This document shows positions 8,210 to 15,567 of a stretch of 40,719 nucleotides of DNA, piece after piece. The translations under genes and the position numbers were made by a program. Source of the stretch: an uncultured Bacilli bacterium (GTDB lineage: Bacteria; Bacillota_I; Bacilli_A; RF39; UBA660). Position 1 is the stretch's first letter. Each line of letters begins with the position of its first letter. The notes under the pieces were generated by a model that did no database searches, had not been told where the DNA came from, and saw only the letters and a list, made by a program, of their open reading frames with translations. The stretch is from the NCBI GenBank assembly GCA_934131175.1, contig CAKOZD010000015.1, forward strand, positions 1 through 40,719, written 5' to 3'.

Positions 8210-8821
8210 TTATTTGTCATATTTTATTACTTTTAATAATTTCCATTTACTTGTCCACTTAGTTACTTTCTTTTCATAGTCTTCTTTAGTAAAGTCTATT
8301 TTTACTGGACGAAGTATTAAATTAAATAAATCATTTAAACCATATGGTGCACATACAATTAGTTTATTATTTTCCATCCTTACTCCAAGACAAGTAATTG
8401 TTGTTCCCCACTTACTAATAGCATCTTCTACTGATTCATATTCTTTTCTATTAGTTTTATATTTTTCGTTATACCAAATATGTACTCTCTTTTCATTTTT
8501 TATATCAAATTTTAAATCTAAATACTTTAATCTCTCTTCTAAATCTTTGATAATTATATCTTCTTTTTCATAGCTTGTATCTTTATCATAATAAACAATA
8601 TCATAATCTCCTATTCCATAGTCTAAATCATAATTATGATAATAATTAAATACTGTTTGATTAATACAACCTGCTGCTAGATAGTAATTTTTAAAGTCTT
8701 GATTTTCTTTTGAATATTGTTCCAATACTTTTAATATTTCTTTAATTTTTTCACTTTTATTTAATATACTTTCTAATACTAATAATTGTTCATTTAATGA
8801 TTTGTTTTTTCCTTCTAACAT
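8210..8821 (-). CDS. Nucleotidyltransferase-like protein (PF06042 type)
   Basis: The protein (203 residues) carries the hallmarks of the small nucleotidyltransferase-fold family PF06042: LAAGCINQTVFNY (48-60), the acidic GDYDIVYYD strand (71-79) and KRVHIWYNEKY (111-121), followed by an SVEDAI segment. The aspartates at 72, 74 and 79 are the plausible metal ligands. The family's substrate is unknown to me; it may modify a small molecule or RNA. AAGGAG lies six bases before the ATG, inside the end of the upstream DUF5662 gene two bases away, so the two are probably co-transcribed. Confidence 0.75.
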   Translation of the reverse strand: MLEGKNKSLNEQLLVLESILNKSEKIKEILKVLEQYSKENQDFKNYYLAAGCINQTVFNYYHNYDLDYGIGDYDIVYYDKDTSYEKEDIIIKDLEERLKYLDLKFDIKNEKRVHIWYNEKYKTNRKEYESVEDAISKWGTTITCLGVRMENNKLIVCAPYGLNDLFNLILRPVKIDFTKEDYEKKVTKWTSKWKLLKVIKYDK

Positions 8822-8823
8822 AA

Positions 8824-9390
8824 CTACTCCTTAGTATATTCAATATATAATTCCTTTAAGTGTTTTCTTTTTAAAACTTTATTTATTCCATCAACACTTA
8901 TTTCTGTATAAACTCTTTCTAATAACCTCTTCATGCGTTCATCCATTCTAGCTCTATCTTTTGTTCTATTCCAGTATGATAATTGATATTCTTTGGTCCA
9001 ATTTTTCCCTTCATATGTTATACCGGCTGATAGAGAGTCACATACCATTTCTAAAAAATATTTAAAGGGAATTAATGGAGTTGGATTAGGTGCTCCATAG
9101 TCATACCAATATTCATAATGATGTTTATTACAATTTATATGATGAATCCAGGCAAGGCTGTAACCAACTTCTCTTTTACAATTCATTATTGGACTATATG
9201 TACCTTGATAATATTTTACACCCTCTAAAAATTCTACTGGCATATATTTTGACAAGTCATGCAAAAGTCCTTGTACTGGTATTCCTACTCTACAGCAAAG
9301 ACAAAATACTTTAAATCTATGTTTATTTACCGTATTTAAATGTCCAAAGAAATTTCTTATAGACATTTTATATTCTTTTTTATCATCCAT
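8824..9390 (-). CDS. DUF5662 family protein, HD-like histidine-rich enzyme
   Basis: This 188-residue protein matches the DUF5662 pattern I know: HLNTVNKHR (17-25), GLLHDLSKY (41-49) and then W-IHH-INCNKHHYEYWYDY (81-98). The many His and Asp pairs recall a metal-dependent HD-type phosphohydrolase, but that role is inference. I chose ATG 9390 (GGTGAT five bases upstream). A longer reading from 9468 would start inside the terminator of the GNAT gene and is unlikely. A TATAAT box lies just behind that terminator, so the gene probably has its own promoter and carries the nucleotidyltransferase gene with it. Confidence 0.75.
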   Translation of the reverse strand: MDDKKEYKMSIRNFFGHLNTVNKHRFKVFCLCCRVGIPVQGLLHDLSKYMPVEFLEGVKYYQGTYSPIMNCKREVGYSLAWIHHINCNKHHYEYWYDYGAPNPTPLIPFKYFLEMVCDSLSAGITYEGKNWTKEYQLSYWNRTKDRARMDERMKRLLERVYTEISVDGINKVLKRKHLKELYIEYTKE

Positions 9391-9411
9391 ACTATCACCA
9401 TTATTATTATA

Positions 9412-9441
9412 CAAAAAAATGAAGTCTTTTTCTAGGACTTC
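9412..9441 (-). terminator. Terminator between the GNAT and DUF5662 genes
   Basis: GAAGTC and GACTTC form a six-pair stem around a nine-base loop, followed by A and seven T on the minus strand. Confidence 0.75.
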
Positions 9442-9445
9442 AATA

Positions 9446-10186
9446 CTAATAAGAAATATTAAATTCAACTAAAGTATCTTTTTTTATATAGCCAATATTT
9501 TCATATAAATGATTAGCATTATAATTATTACTTTCTGTATACAAAATACAAGTATTTTTATTTTTTAGTAGGTCATTTGTTAGATAGGAAACTAAGTAAC
9601 TAGCATAACCTTGATTTCTTTTATCTTTTTTTGTATATACATGAGTAATTTTTGCGATTGAATTATTTATTGTATACCCAGCAATTGATACTACTCTTTC
9701 CATTTCATCCTTATTTATATAAAAATCATTATTCATGAAATAGTCAGTATCTAGAAGTGCTTCATTAATACTTATTTTATTGCCTCGATCGAGTTCACTT
9801 TCTTGCCATATCTTAGCAACTTCTAATTTATCTTTATAAGTTATTTTAGATATAGTTCCTACTTTTTTTTTGTTATTTATATTGCTACATTCATAATAAT
9901 TTATTTTATTAATATCTTTTATTTCTAATAATTTACTTATAGTGATATATAATTCGTTTTTACATGTTACCTCTTTTATACTTTTATTTTTTATTATTTT
10001 TACTATTTCTTTAATATTATCTAAACTAATATTTTCTTTTGTCCATATCCAAGATAATTTTTTGTATATTCCTACTATATAACTTATATTATCTGTGTAA
10101 AATAAACTATTATCTTCAGGCATTCTGTATAGTAAATGAAATAGTTTTTTATCACTTTCTTTTTTTATTATTTTATCTATATCCAT
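9446..10186 (-). CDS. GNAT family N-acetyltransferase
   Basis: The C-terminal half is a GNAT domain: the beta-4 strand AKITHVYTKKDKR leads into the acetyl-CoA loop R190-NQGYA, followed by the helix SYLVSYLTNDLL and the NANHLYENIGY motif typical of beta-5 to alpha-4. The N-terminal 110 residues are divergent, as in FR47-like two-lobed acetyltransferases. The substrate cannot be told from sequence. Start at ATG 10186 because GGAGG sits four bases upstream; an in-frame ATG 33 bases further up has no such site. It lies between two terminators, so it is a single gene. Confidence 0.8.
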   Translation of the reverse strand: MDIDKIIKKESDKKLFHLLYRMPEDNSLFYTDNISYIVGIYKKLSWIWTKENISLDNIKEIVKIIKNKSIKEVTCKNELYITISKLLEIKDINKINYYECSNINNKKKVGTISKITYKDKLEVAKIWQESELDRGNKISINEALLDTDYFMNNDFYINKDEMERVVSIAGYTINNSIAKITHVYTKKDKRNQGYASYLVSYLTNDLLKNKNTCILYTESNNYNANHLYENIGYIKKDTLVEFNISY

Positions 10187-10219
10187 ATACCCTCCAATAT
10201 TAATATAACATTTATCCAC

Positions 10220-10245
10220 AGAAAAAGTGTAGAATTTCTACACTT
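10220..10245 (-). terminator. cotJ operon terminator
   Basis: AAGTGTAGAA and TTCTACACTT form a perfect ten-pair inverted repeat with a one-base centre, followed by TTTTT on the minus strand. Confidence 0.85.
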
Positions 10246-10249
10246 ACTA

Positions 10250-10912
10250 TTAAAAGAAACTGTTATTATCTGTATGTAATTTATATAATAAATAATCATT
10301 GTTATAATTATAATTCATATTCATTTTAGTTGGTTCATTAATGTAATTATTTCCATTTTTTATTTTTTTATCATAATACTCAAATAATTCTTTAAATCTT
10401 GCATAGTGAACTATTTCTCTTTGTCTTAGCCATAATAATGGTCCTATTACATTAGGGTCATCTGTTAAATCTATCAAGTTTTCATAGACTGCTCGTGCTT
10501 TTTGTTCAGCAGCCATATCTTCTGCTATATCAGCTAATGGATCACCTGTTGTTGCAAAATAAGTAGTTGTAAAAGGCACTCCGTTGGCATCTGTTGGGAA
10601 TAGTGCTTTTGCGTGTTCTGCATAATGAGAATCAAGTCCTGCTTCTTTTAATTCCTCTAATGTAGCATCTTTCATAAGCTGATATATCATCGTCTCAAGC
10701 ATTTCAACATGACCTAGTTCTTCTGTTCCAATATCAGTAAGTAAAGCTTTTCCCCTGTCATCTGGCATAGTAAATCTTTGATTTAAATATCTAAGTGCCG
10801 CTCCTAGCTCGCCATTTGCGCCGCCATACTGCGTTACTAAATATTTTGCCATTTTCAAATCTTTTTTATCAATATTTATTGGATATTGAAGTTTCTTATT
10901 ATATTTAAACAT
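10250..10912 (-). CDS. cotJC: CotJC, manganese-catalase-type spore coat protein
   Basis: This is a di-manganese ferritin-like catalase of the CotJC group, which in Bacillus is deposited in the inner spore coat. Expected metal ligands are visible: E35 in ANGELG, E65 and H68 in TEELGHVE, acidic residues around AAEQKARAVYENL (134-146), and E166/H169 in REIVHYARF. It is 220 residues against about 190 for Bacillus CotJC; the extra C-terminal tail (from about 185) is rich in Asn and Tyr. The ATG overlaps the end of the upstream cotJA-cotJB gene, so the pair is translationally coupled. It suggests spore formation or at least peroxide defence. Confidence 0.93.
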   Translation of the reverse strand: MFKYNKKLQYPINIDKKDLKMAKYLVTQYGGANGELGAALRYLNQRFTMPDDRGKALLTDIGTEELGHVEMLETMIYQLMKDATLEELKEAGLDSHYAEHAKALFPTDANGVPFTTTYFATTGDPLADIAEDMAAEQKARAVYENLIDLTDDPNVIGPLLWLRQREIVHYARFKELFEYYDKKIKNGNNYINEPTKMNMNYNYNNDYLLYKLHTDNNSFF

Positions 10913-11324
10913 TCTTTACCTCCCATGGCCAATTATTAACCCAAGTAAACTCTTTTGTACTATTTACTTCAGAAACAGATAATGGTCCATATTTATTTTC
11001 ATATTCTGAAGTAAGTTTTTTGCATTTTTCTTCATAATCTTTAAAAAGCATTAGCATACTAGTATCATTTGGGTGTAAATCTAAATATAAATTTAATTCA
11101 TGAGCTGCAAATGAAATAGATTCTAATTCATAAAGTAATTTTTCTTGGTCGTTTCTAGCCATTAGTTTTTGAGGTCTATAATTTTTATATTCACTATATA
11201 AGTTTGAAAATAAATTTCCTTTCAAATATCCCTCTGTTGGACTATATAAATTAGTATTATAGTCTTTGTTACCTATTTGTGGGTACTCACGATAAAAATC
11301 ATTAAAATAATTATAGTTATTCAT
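10905..11324 (-). CDS. cotJB: Fused CotJA-CotJB spore coat protein
   Basis: The 139-residue protein joins two normally separate small coat proteins. Residues 27-51 (YSPTEGYLKGNLFSNLY and so on) match the CotJA core, a YxPxxA...GTLFPELYxPY-like motif. Residues 60-139 are CotJB: LLYELESISFAAHELNLYLD, LHPND, a helix, then YGPLS and the C-terminal WPWE. AAGGGAG precedes the ATG by six bases. It overlaps cotJC by eight bases, giving a compact two-gene version of the cotJABC operon. I see no convincing sporulation sigma promoter upstream. Functional assignment is firm for the CotJB part and good for the CotJA part. Confidence 0.85.
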   Translation of the reverse strand: MNNYNYFNDFYREYPQIGNKDYNTNLYSPTEGYLKGNLFSNLYSEYKNYRPQKLMARNDQEKLLYELESISFAAHELNLYLDLHPNDTSMLMLFKDYEEKCKKLTSEYENKYGPLSVSEVNSTKEFTWVNNWPWEVKNV

Positions 11325-11443
11325 AATATCTCCCTTCTTTTTAATTTATGACAAATTCATTAGTCTGCTACTATTTTGATTATAAAACTTATTGTTATAT
11401 TAATTCTATTTACTTCTTTAAATAACACATAAACAACAATACA

Positions 11444-11472
11444 TTGACTAAATCCTTGATAATGTTTAAAAT
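11444..11472 (+). promoter_or_regulatory. Sigma-A promoter of the 322-residue gene
   Basis: TTGACT and TAAAAT are spaced by 17 bases, followed by AAAAGGAGA before the ATG at 11495. Confidence 0.7.
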
Positions 11473-11494
11473 AAATCATTAAAAGGAGATTATC

Positions 11495-12463
11495 ATGGAA
11501 AATATAGAGAATATAAATTATATTGATATTTATGCTAAAAAATTACTTCAAGATATAAAGTATCGTGTTAGACAGCAACAAATTGTCTTATCAGGAGATA
11601 GAGAAAAAGAAGTTGATGCAAAGATGCTTGAAGTAATAAAGGATTTATGCAAAGTAAATGCAAGTAATACTAATAAATTAAATTCAACATATAAATTGTT
11701 TCCATCTAATAACGAAAGTGAAAGTGATAGAATACTAAGTTCATTAGTCTTATACTATACTGGTTTATATGAAGATAATTTAAAATTATTAAACAATTTA
11801 TTAGATAATGGATATGTCTTTGGACATAAGCCGTATGATCTTAACTTGTTTGCTCTTGTTAAAGAAATATCTAGTGAATTTGAGGAAGAAGATTATATTA
11901 GACTATTAAAAGAACAAAGTGAAGTATTTAAATATTTTTATAGAAGTTTAGATAAGGATAATTTGTCTTCTGAAAAAGAAATAATAAAAACATTTAAGGA
12001 TATTTTAAAAAAAGATGAATATGTTGCTTTTGAGAAAAAGGATGGTCGTTATAGAAGATGTATTAATCATTTTTTAACAAAACAAGGAATTGAATTATTT
12101 GGAGAAGATTTTATATTAACTGCGAGTAAAGAACAAAAATCAAATATTATTTCTAGTGCCTCTGACATAATGGAGTGGGATGAAATTAATAGACTAAGAC
12201 TAATTAACTTAGTTAAGAATAGGAATTATCAAGCAAGTGAGGCTTTACTTTTTAGAGAAGAATTATTTAATAATTTTACAGATGATGAAATTATTAAAAT
12301 AGAAGAAATATATAATGATTCAGATTCACATTTTGATTATTATAATATGAAATTACATGAAATTGAATTTGATAAAATAAGAAGAAAATTATATGGTGAA
12401 GAACCAGTAAATGATAAAAATACTATATTTAGTAAGTTATTAAGAAAATTAAAGAAAAATTAA
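11495..12463 (+). CDS. Uncharacterised 322-residue cytoplasmic protein
   Basis: No family is recognised. The protein is hydrophilic and strongly helical, without signal peptide or membrane segment. A hydrophobic patch (ILSSLVLYYTGLYEDNLKLL, about 80-100) is followed by a NGYVFGHKPYDLNLFAL segment, vaguely like helical-repeat proteins. The C-terminus is basic (FSKLLRKLKKN). It has its own promoter, an AAAAGGAGA ribosome binding site seven bases before the ATG, and a strong terminator, so it is a monocistronic gene divergent from the cotJ operon. Function unknown. Confidence 0.75.
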   Translation: MENIENINYIDIYAKKLLQDIKYRVRQQQIVLSGDREKEVDAKMLEVIKDLCKVNASNTNKLNSTYKLFPSNNESESDRILSSLVLYYTGLYEDNLKLLNNLLDNGYVFGHKPYDLNLFALVKEISSEFEEEDYIRLLKEQSEVFKYFYRSLDKDNLSSEKEIIKTFKDILKKDEYVAFEKKDGRYRRCINHFLTKQGIELFGEDFILTASKEQKSNIISSASDIMEWDEINRLRLINLVKNRNYQASEALLFREELFNNFTDDEIIKIEEIYNDSDSHFDYYNMKLHEIEFDKIRRKLYGEEPVNDKNTIFSKLLRKLKKN

Positions 12464-12476
12464 TAACTATAATTAT

Positions 12477-12500
12477 GCACCTTTTTAGAGGTGCTTTTTT
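12477..12500 (+). terminator. Terminator of the 322-residue gene
   Basis: GCACCT and AGGTGC form a six-pair stem around TTTTAG and are followed by TTTTTT. Confidence 0.85.
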
Positions 12501-12515
12501 CTCGACTAGTAATAA

Positions 12516-12544
12516 TTGACGAAATCGTTGTTTTGTGGTATAAT
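12516..12544 (+). promoter_or_regulatory. Sigma-A promoter with TATAATATGC box
   Basis: TTGACG and TATAAT are separated by 17 bases, and the -10 continues as TATAATATGC. The same ten-base string occurs at three other promoters in the window. Confidence 0.85.
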
Positions 12545-12571
12545 ATGCAAAACAATGAGGGGGAGATTTGT

Positions 12572-13345
12572 TTGAGTAAGAAAGTGTATATTCCTAATTC
12601 AGCAAATGAAGTTATAATTGGAAGAGAAGGAAAAAAGATTGAAAATGTAGAAGACCTTGAATTAGTTGGTCGTGGTATTGATGGTATTGTTTTAAAGCTT
12701 AATGAAGAAAAAGTTATAAAAATACTAAAAGATAATATTGAATTACAAAAAGAATTAAACAAAATGACTTATGAAAAAGTCATTAAATTCATGGATGATT
12801 TAGATTTAAAAAGAATAATTCAACCAAGAGATATTTTATATAATAAAGATGGAGTTTATGTGGGATATGTTATGGACTATGTTCCTGATATTACTTCTGA
12901 AAAATACAAAGGTACACCAACATATAGAGAACCTGGAGACTTTACTTGTGGAGACTTAATCGATTCATTCAATGACTTTGAAGAGGACTTTGCAAGATTA
13001 AGTGAACAAAAGGTTCAAGCAAAAGATATTAATGATGGTAGTTATCTTTTCTCACGTGATTTTATGTATTTATGTGATATGGACAAATACTTATTAGATT
13101 GTAGAGCAAATGACATTAATCGTGCTAGACTTAACTATACTATTGCTAGATTTTTATGTTTAGAGATGAAAAAGAATAGAAAGCTTTCTAAAGATGACGT
13201 TAAAACTTTAAATGCATGGGTAAAGAAAATGTCTAATTCTTATTCATTTAAAAAAGATTTAGAACAAGAAATAGGTATTGATTATCGTGAAAGAATCGGA
13301 GATTATGCCGATGAAAAAGTAAAATCCATAATAAAACATAGATAA
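12572..13345 (+). CDS. Protein-kinase-like protein
   Basis: The 257-residue protein has the layout of a small kinase fold. There is a glycine-rich loop G33-RGIDG, a beta-3 lysine K50 in KVIKIL, a hinge-like VYVGYVMDYVP (95-105), then KDINDGSYLF with D152 as possible catalytic Asp, and FMYLCDMDKY with D169 in the place of DFG. True HRD and DFG motifs are absent, so activity is uncertain; a small-molecule or atypical kinase, or a pseudokinase, are all possible. I start it at TTG 12572, six bases after GGGGGAG. The in-frame ATG at 12491 lies within the preceding terminator, upstream of the promoter. It is followed by tRNA-His. Confidence 0.65.
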   Translation: MSKKVYIPNSANEVIIGREGKKIENVEDLELVGRGIDGIVLKLNEEKVIKILKDNIELQKELNKMTYEKVIKFMDDLDLKRIIQPRDILYNKDGVYVGYVMDYVPDITSEKYKGTPTYREPGDFTCGDLIDSFNDFEEDFARLSEQKVQAKDINDGSYLFSRDFMYLCDMDKYLLDCRANDINRARLNYTIARFLCLEMKKNRKLSKDDVKTLNAWVKKMSNSYSFKKDLEQEIGIDYRERIGDYADEKVKSIIKHR

Positions 13346-13353
13346 AATACTAA

Positions 13354-13423
13354 AAAAGTGCAAGAAAATACGATTTATACTTGTCAAATGTTAATTTTAT
13401 TGATAGAATATTCTTGTACTTTT
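13354..13423. repeat. Long-range inverted repeat enclosing the tRNA promoter
   Basis: AAAAGTGCAAGAA (13354-13366) pairs with TTCTTGTACTTTT (13411-13423) over 13 positions with one G-T pair. The 44-base interval contains the tRNA-His promoter. It could act as a large-loop terminator for the kinase-like gene; this is uncertain. Confidence 0.4.
13381..13409 (+). promoter_or_regulatory. tRNA-His promoter
   Basis: TTGTCA and TAGAAT are spaced by 17 bases; the start would fall near 13416, just before the tRNA. Confidence 0.65.
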
Positions 13424-13428
13424 GAAAT

Positions 13429-13505
13429 GGCGCCCTTGGTGAAGTGGTTAACACGCTAGTTTGTGGCACTAGTATGCAAGAGTTCGATTCTCTTAGAGCG
13501 CCCCA
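13429..13505 (+). tRNA. tRNA-His (GTG anticodon)
   Basis: The cloverleaf is complete. The acceptor GCGCCCT (13430-13436) pairs with AGAGCGC except for one C-A mismatch at pair 5-68. The D arm is GTGAAGTGGTTAACAC. The anticodon stem CTAGT/ACTAG holds loop TTGTGGC with anticodon GTG at 13463-13465, and the T arm is AAGAG-TTCGATT-CTCTT. The histidine-specific extra G(-1) at 13429 faces C73, and CCA is encoded at 13503-13505. It supplies His codons CAU/CAC. A terminator follows directly, so it is transcribed alone. Confidence 0.95.
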
Positions 13506-13516
13506 GTTTGAAAGTT

Positions 13517-13544
13517 AAACCAATTCGTTTGAGTTGGTTTTTTT
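13517..13544 (+). terminator. tRNA-His terminator
   Basis: AAACCAATTC and GAGTTGGTTT form a ten-pair stem with one T-G pair around GTTT, followed by TTTT. Confidence 0.8.
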
Positions 13545-13554
13545 ATAAATTTAT

Positions 13555-13583
13555 AAAAAAGGCATACCTTTGATTGGTATGTC
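13555..13583 (-). terminator. Terminator of the diguanylate cyclase gene
   Basis: On the minus strand GACATACC and GGTATGCC pair with one mismatch-like position around a seven-base loop, followed by six T. Confidence 0.75.
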
Positions 13584-13585
13584 TT

Positions 13586-14422
13586 TTATAGTCTATAAAT
13601 TTTTTCTACTTTTACATTATTTCTTCCAGTCTCTTTTGCTTCATATAATTTTCCATCTGCAGCTTCTATACAATTATTTATGAAATTTTCTAGTTCTTTA
13701 TCACTGCTTGGTAAACTAACATTTTTAGGAAGATTTACAACACCAGCACTGAAAGTTATTTTTGATGAGTCATCTAATGAGCCATCTTCTTTTAATCTAT
13801 ATATTTTTCTTGCTTGAGTTTCTCTTATTTGATTTAATCTTTTTTCTGTATTTACTGCATTAATATTTTTTAATAATAAAAGTATTTCTTCCCCACCAAA
13901 TCTATAGATTCCATCAATTGGTCTATCTGGTTTACCAGTTATTGGATTTACATTATGTCTTGTATTATTTTTTAAAAATGTTGCGATGTCTCTTAGTACT
14001 CTATCTCCTGCTAAATGACCATATGTATCATTTACTTGTTTAAAATGGTCTATATCAATTAGAGCCAAAGAAAATGGCATTGGTATATTTTTATATACTT
14101 GTAAATAAACTTTTAAGTCTTCATAAAGTTTTTTCTTAATTGGAATATTCATTGTCTGGTCTGTTTCTAACTCAGCTATCTTTTGTTTATAATCTGTAAC
14201 ATCATGATATTTATAAACATCTAATCCATCTTTAGTATAAATATATTTTCTTTGATAATACCTTCTTGTAAGTGTATCATAATATTCCTCATTACCAATA
14301 CATCTAAGATTCTTTATATATTCAGCTTTATCATCTTCTGGATATACAACTACTCCACTTTTTCGCTCAACTATATATATTAAGCAATCAGAAAAGAAAT
14401 TATCAAATGTTTCTATATCCAT
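13586..14422 (-). CDS. GGDEF diguanylate cyclase
   Basis: It makes the second messenger cyclic di-GMP from two GTP. The GGDEF domain spans about residues 90-275: metal-binding LIDIDHFK (D123), NDTYGHLAGD, and active site R-F-G176-GEEI, an accepted GG(E)EF variant. An inhibitory I-site R167-PID lies exactly five residues before GG, so product feedback is expected. The C-terminus has LYEAKETGRNNV. The first 90 residues are a small PAS-like sensor segment of unknown ligand; no membrane span is seen, so it is probably cytoplasmic. AGGGGGAG precedes the ATG. It has its own promoter and terminator. No EAL, HD-GYP or PilZ gene lies in the window. Confidence 0.88.
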   Translation of the reverse strand: MDIETFDNFFSDCLIYIVERKSGVVVYPEDDKAEYIKNLRCIGNEEYYDTLTRRYYQRKYIYTKDGLDVYKYHDVTDYKQKIAELETDQTMNIPIKKKLYEDLKVYLQVYKNIPMPFSLALIDIDHFKQVNDTYGHLAGDRVLRDIATFLKNNTRHNVNPITGKPDRPIDGIYRFGGEEILLLLKNINAVNTEKRLNQIRETQARKIYRLKEDGSLDDSSKITFSAGVVNLPKNVSLPSSDKELENFINNCIEAADGKLYEAKETGRNNVKVEKIYRL

Positions 14423-14447
14423 ATATACTCCCCCTAACGTTTAGCAT

Positions 14448-14476
14448 ATTATATACCTTTTTTTATTTTCTTGCAA
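14448..14476 (-). promoter_or_regulatory. Promoter of the diguanylate cyclase, TATAATATGC type
   Basis: Minus-strand TTGCAA and TATAAT are spaced by 17 bases, and the -10 reads TATAATATGC. The -35 lies within the end of the upstream methyltransferase-like gene. Confidence 0.75.
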
Positions 14477-15266
14477 TCTTTTGAAGAGTATATCCTAATT
14501 TATATGGAATATCTTCAATATAATCAAAATCTTCTGTGAATAAATCTTTATCTGGCAATTCTGTCTCAAGTATATTGCTGCCTATTACTCTTCCATCGTC
14601 TTCTAATAAATTTATTACATTTTCTTTTAATGCAATAGATTCTTCAATATCATCGTACCATTCTGGAATATTAGAGATAAATATAATATCATGTCTTTTT
14701 CTGTTCTTATTTTGTTTCTTCATTATATTTATATTTCTAAACTTAAGTTCATATGTCTTTAATTTTTCAATTAATTCATCTTTTTCTTCTTTAATTATAC
14801 TATTTTGTGGTTTATTTATATGGTGAGCTATTGGGATAGTATTGTATCTATTAGTTAAACTTTTCCAAAACAGATATGCTTGTTCTTCACTCTCAGTTGT
14901 AATATTTTTTTTAACAAATTCAAGTAATTTTAAAATATAATTACTATTTAATGGACCCTTTGGATAAAAATATTCTTTTAAATATAATAAATTCCATTTT
15001 CTTAGATAGAAAAAATATTTAGTTAAAACGTTTATATCAAATGTTTCTACTTCTTTAGCATTCTTTAATAAGAAATAAAATAATTGATCAGAACTTGCTA
15101 GTACGGTTAAGACTTTCTTATTTTTTACTTCTATATCTTTAAATAAAAGATTTAGGTTTTCATTTGTTCTTGTATAAATATAATCATATTGTGGTAATGA
15201 CTTTTTGTAATCTTTTATTAATAGTGATGTATTTAAAATATCCTTTTTTGTCTCCTCTTTAAGCAT
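14463..15266 (-). CDS. DUF3419/BtaA-like SAM-dependent transferase
   Basis: The 267-residue protein shows a nucleotide-binding motif I, VLTVLASSDQLFYFLL (about 53-68), followed by VETFDIN, the acidic end of beta-2 seen in DUF3419 (BtaA-like) SAM-binding proteins. A helical RKWNLLYLKEYF segment comes next. A late strand DIIFISNIPEWYDD fits the core beta-5 region. In that family SAM donates an aminocarboxypropyl or methyl group; the substrate here cannot be deduced. AGAAGGGAT precedes the ATG, behind a near-perfect promoter. The gene immediately upstream encodes a tiny membrane protein with a terminator between them. Confidence 0.6.
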   Translation of the reverse strand: MLKEETKKDILNTSLLIKDYKKSLPQYDYIYTRTNENLNLLFKDIEVKNKKVLTVLASSDQLFYFLLKNAKEVETFDINVLTKYFFYLRKWNLLYLKEYFYPKGPLNSNYILKLLEFVKKNITTESEEQAYLFWKSLTNRYNTIPIAHHINKPQNSIIKEEKDELIEKLKTYELKFRNINIMKKQNKNRKRHDIIFISNIPEWYDDIEESIALKENVINLLEDDGRVIGSNILETELPDKDLFTEDFDYIEDIPYKLGYTLQKIARK

Positions 15267-15292
15267 ACTTATCCCTTCTTTTAATGTTGCAT

Positions 15293-15321
15293 ATTATATA
15301 TCTTTCTTAATAAATTGTCAA
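15293..15321 (-). promoter_or_regulatory. Consensus sigma-A promoter, TATAATATGC type
   Basis: Minus-strand TTGACA and TATAAT with 17 bases between them: a perfect match. The -10 extends to TATAATATGC. The -35 begins in the T-tract of the preceding terminator. Confidence 0.9.
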
Positions 15322-15350
15322 AAAAACTATAATGATTTCTCATTATAGTT
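15319..15350 (-). terminator. Terminator with GAAA tetraloop
   Basis: AACTATAATGA and TCATTATAGTT form a perfect 11-pair stem closed by GAAA, followed by seven T on the minus strand. Confidence 0.9.
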
Positions 15351-15356
15351 CTTTTA

Positions 15357-15518
15357 TTATCTGCAATTATTATTACCATTATTATTTCCAAATCCCCAGA
15401 ATAGGAAGAAAATAATTATAATTATTATGAATATTGCCCACCAACCATTATTTACACTATCATTATTGTTATTATTTCCTGTTGTATATATTGGATATGG
15501 GTATGCATAATTGTACAT
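15357..15518 (-). CDS. Tiny single-span membrane protein (YjcZ-like)
   Basis: The 53-residue product has a Tyr/Pro-rich start (MYNYAYPYPIYTTG), an Asn stretch, then WWAIF and a run of isoleucines and phenylalanines ending in FWGFG, and an Asn-rich tail ending NCR. The layout (short aromatic head, one hydrophobic span, Gly/Asn tail) recalls YjcZ-type small sporulation proteins, but that link is tentative. I chose ATG 15518 because AAAGGAG lies seven bases upstream; ATG 15524 is too close to it. It is shorter than many gene finders accept. A strong terminator follows. Confidence 0.7.
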   Translation of the reverse strand: MYNYAYPYPIYTTGNNNNNDSVNNGWWAIFIIIIIIFFLFWGFGNNNGNNNCR

Positions 15519-15567
15519 AAACATTCTCCTTTCATTTTATTATATTAGGAATATTTATGTTTGTTAA

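Noticed and set aside
12491..12571. Upstream ATG for the kinase-like gene
   Set aside because: It lies in the T-tract of the previous terminator and before the TATAAT box; the TTG at 12572 has the ribosome binding site.
12460..12762. Minus-strand open frame across the terminator and kinase-like gene start
   Set aside because: It runs through a terminator and a promoter and lies opposite a better supported gene.
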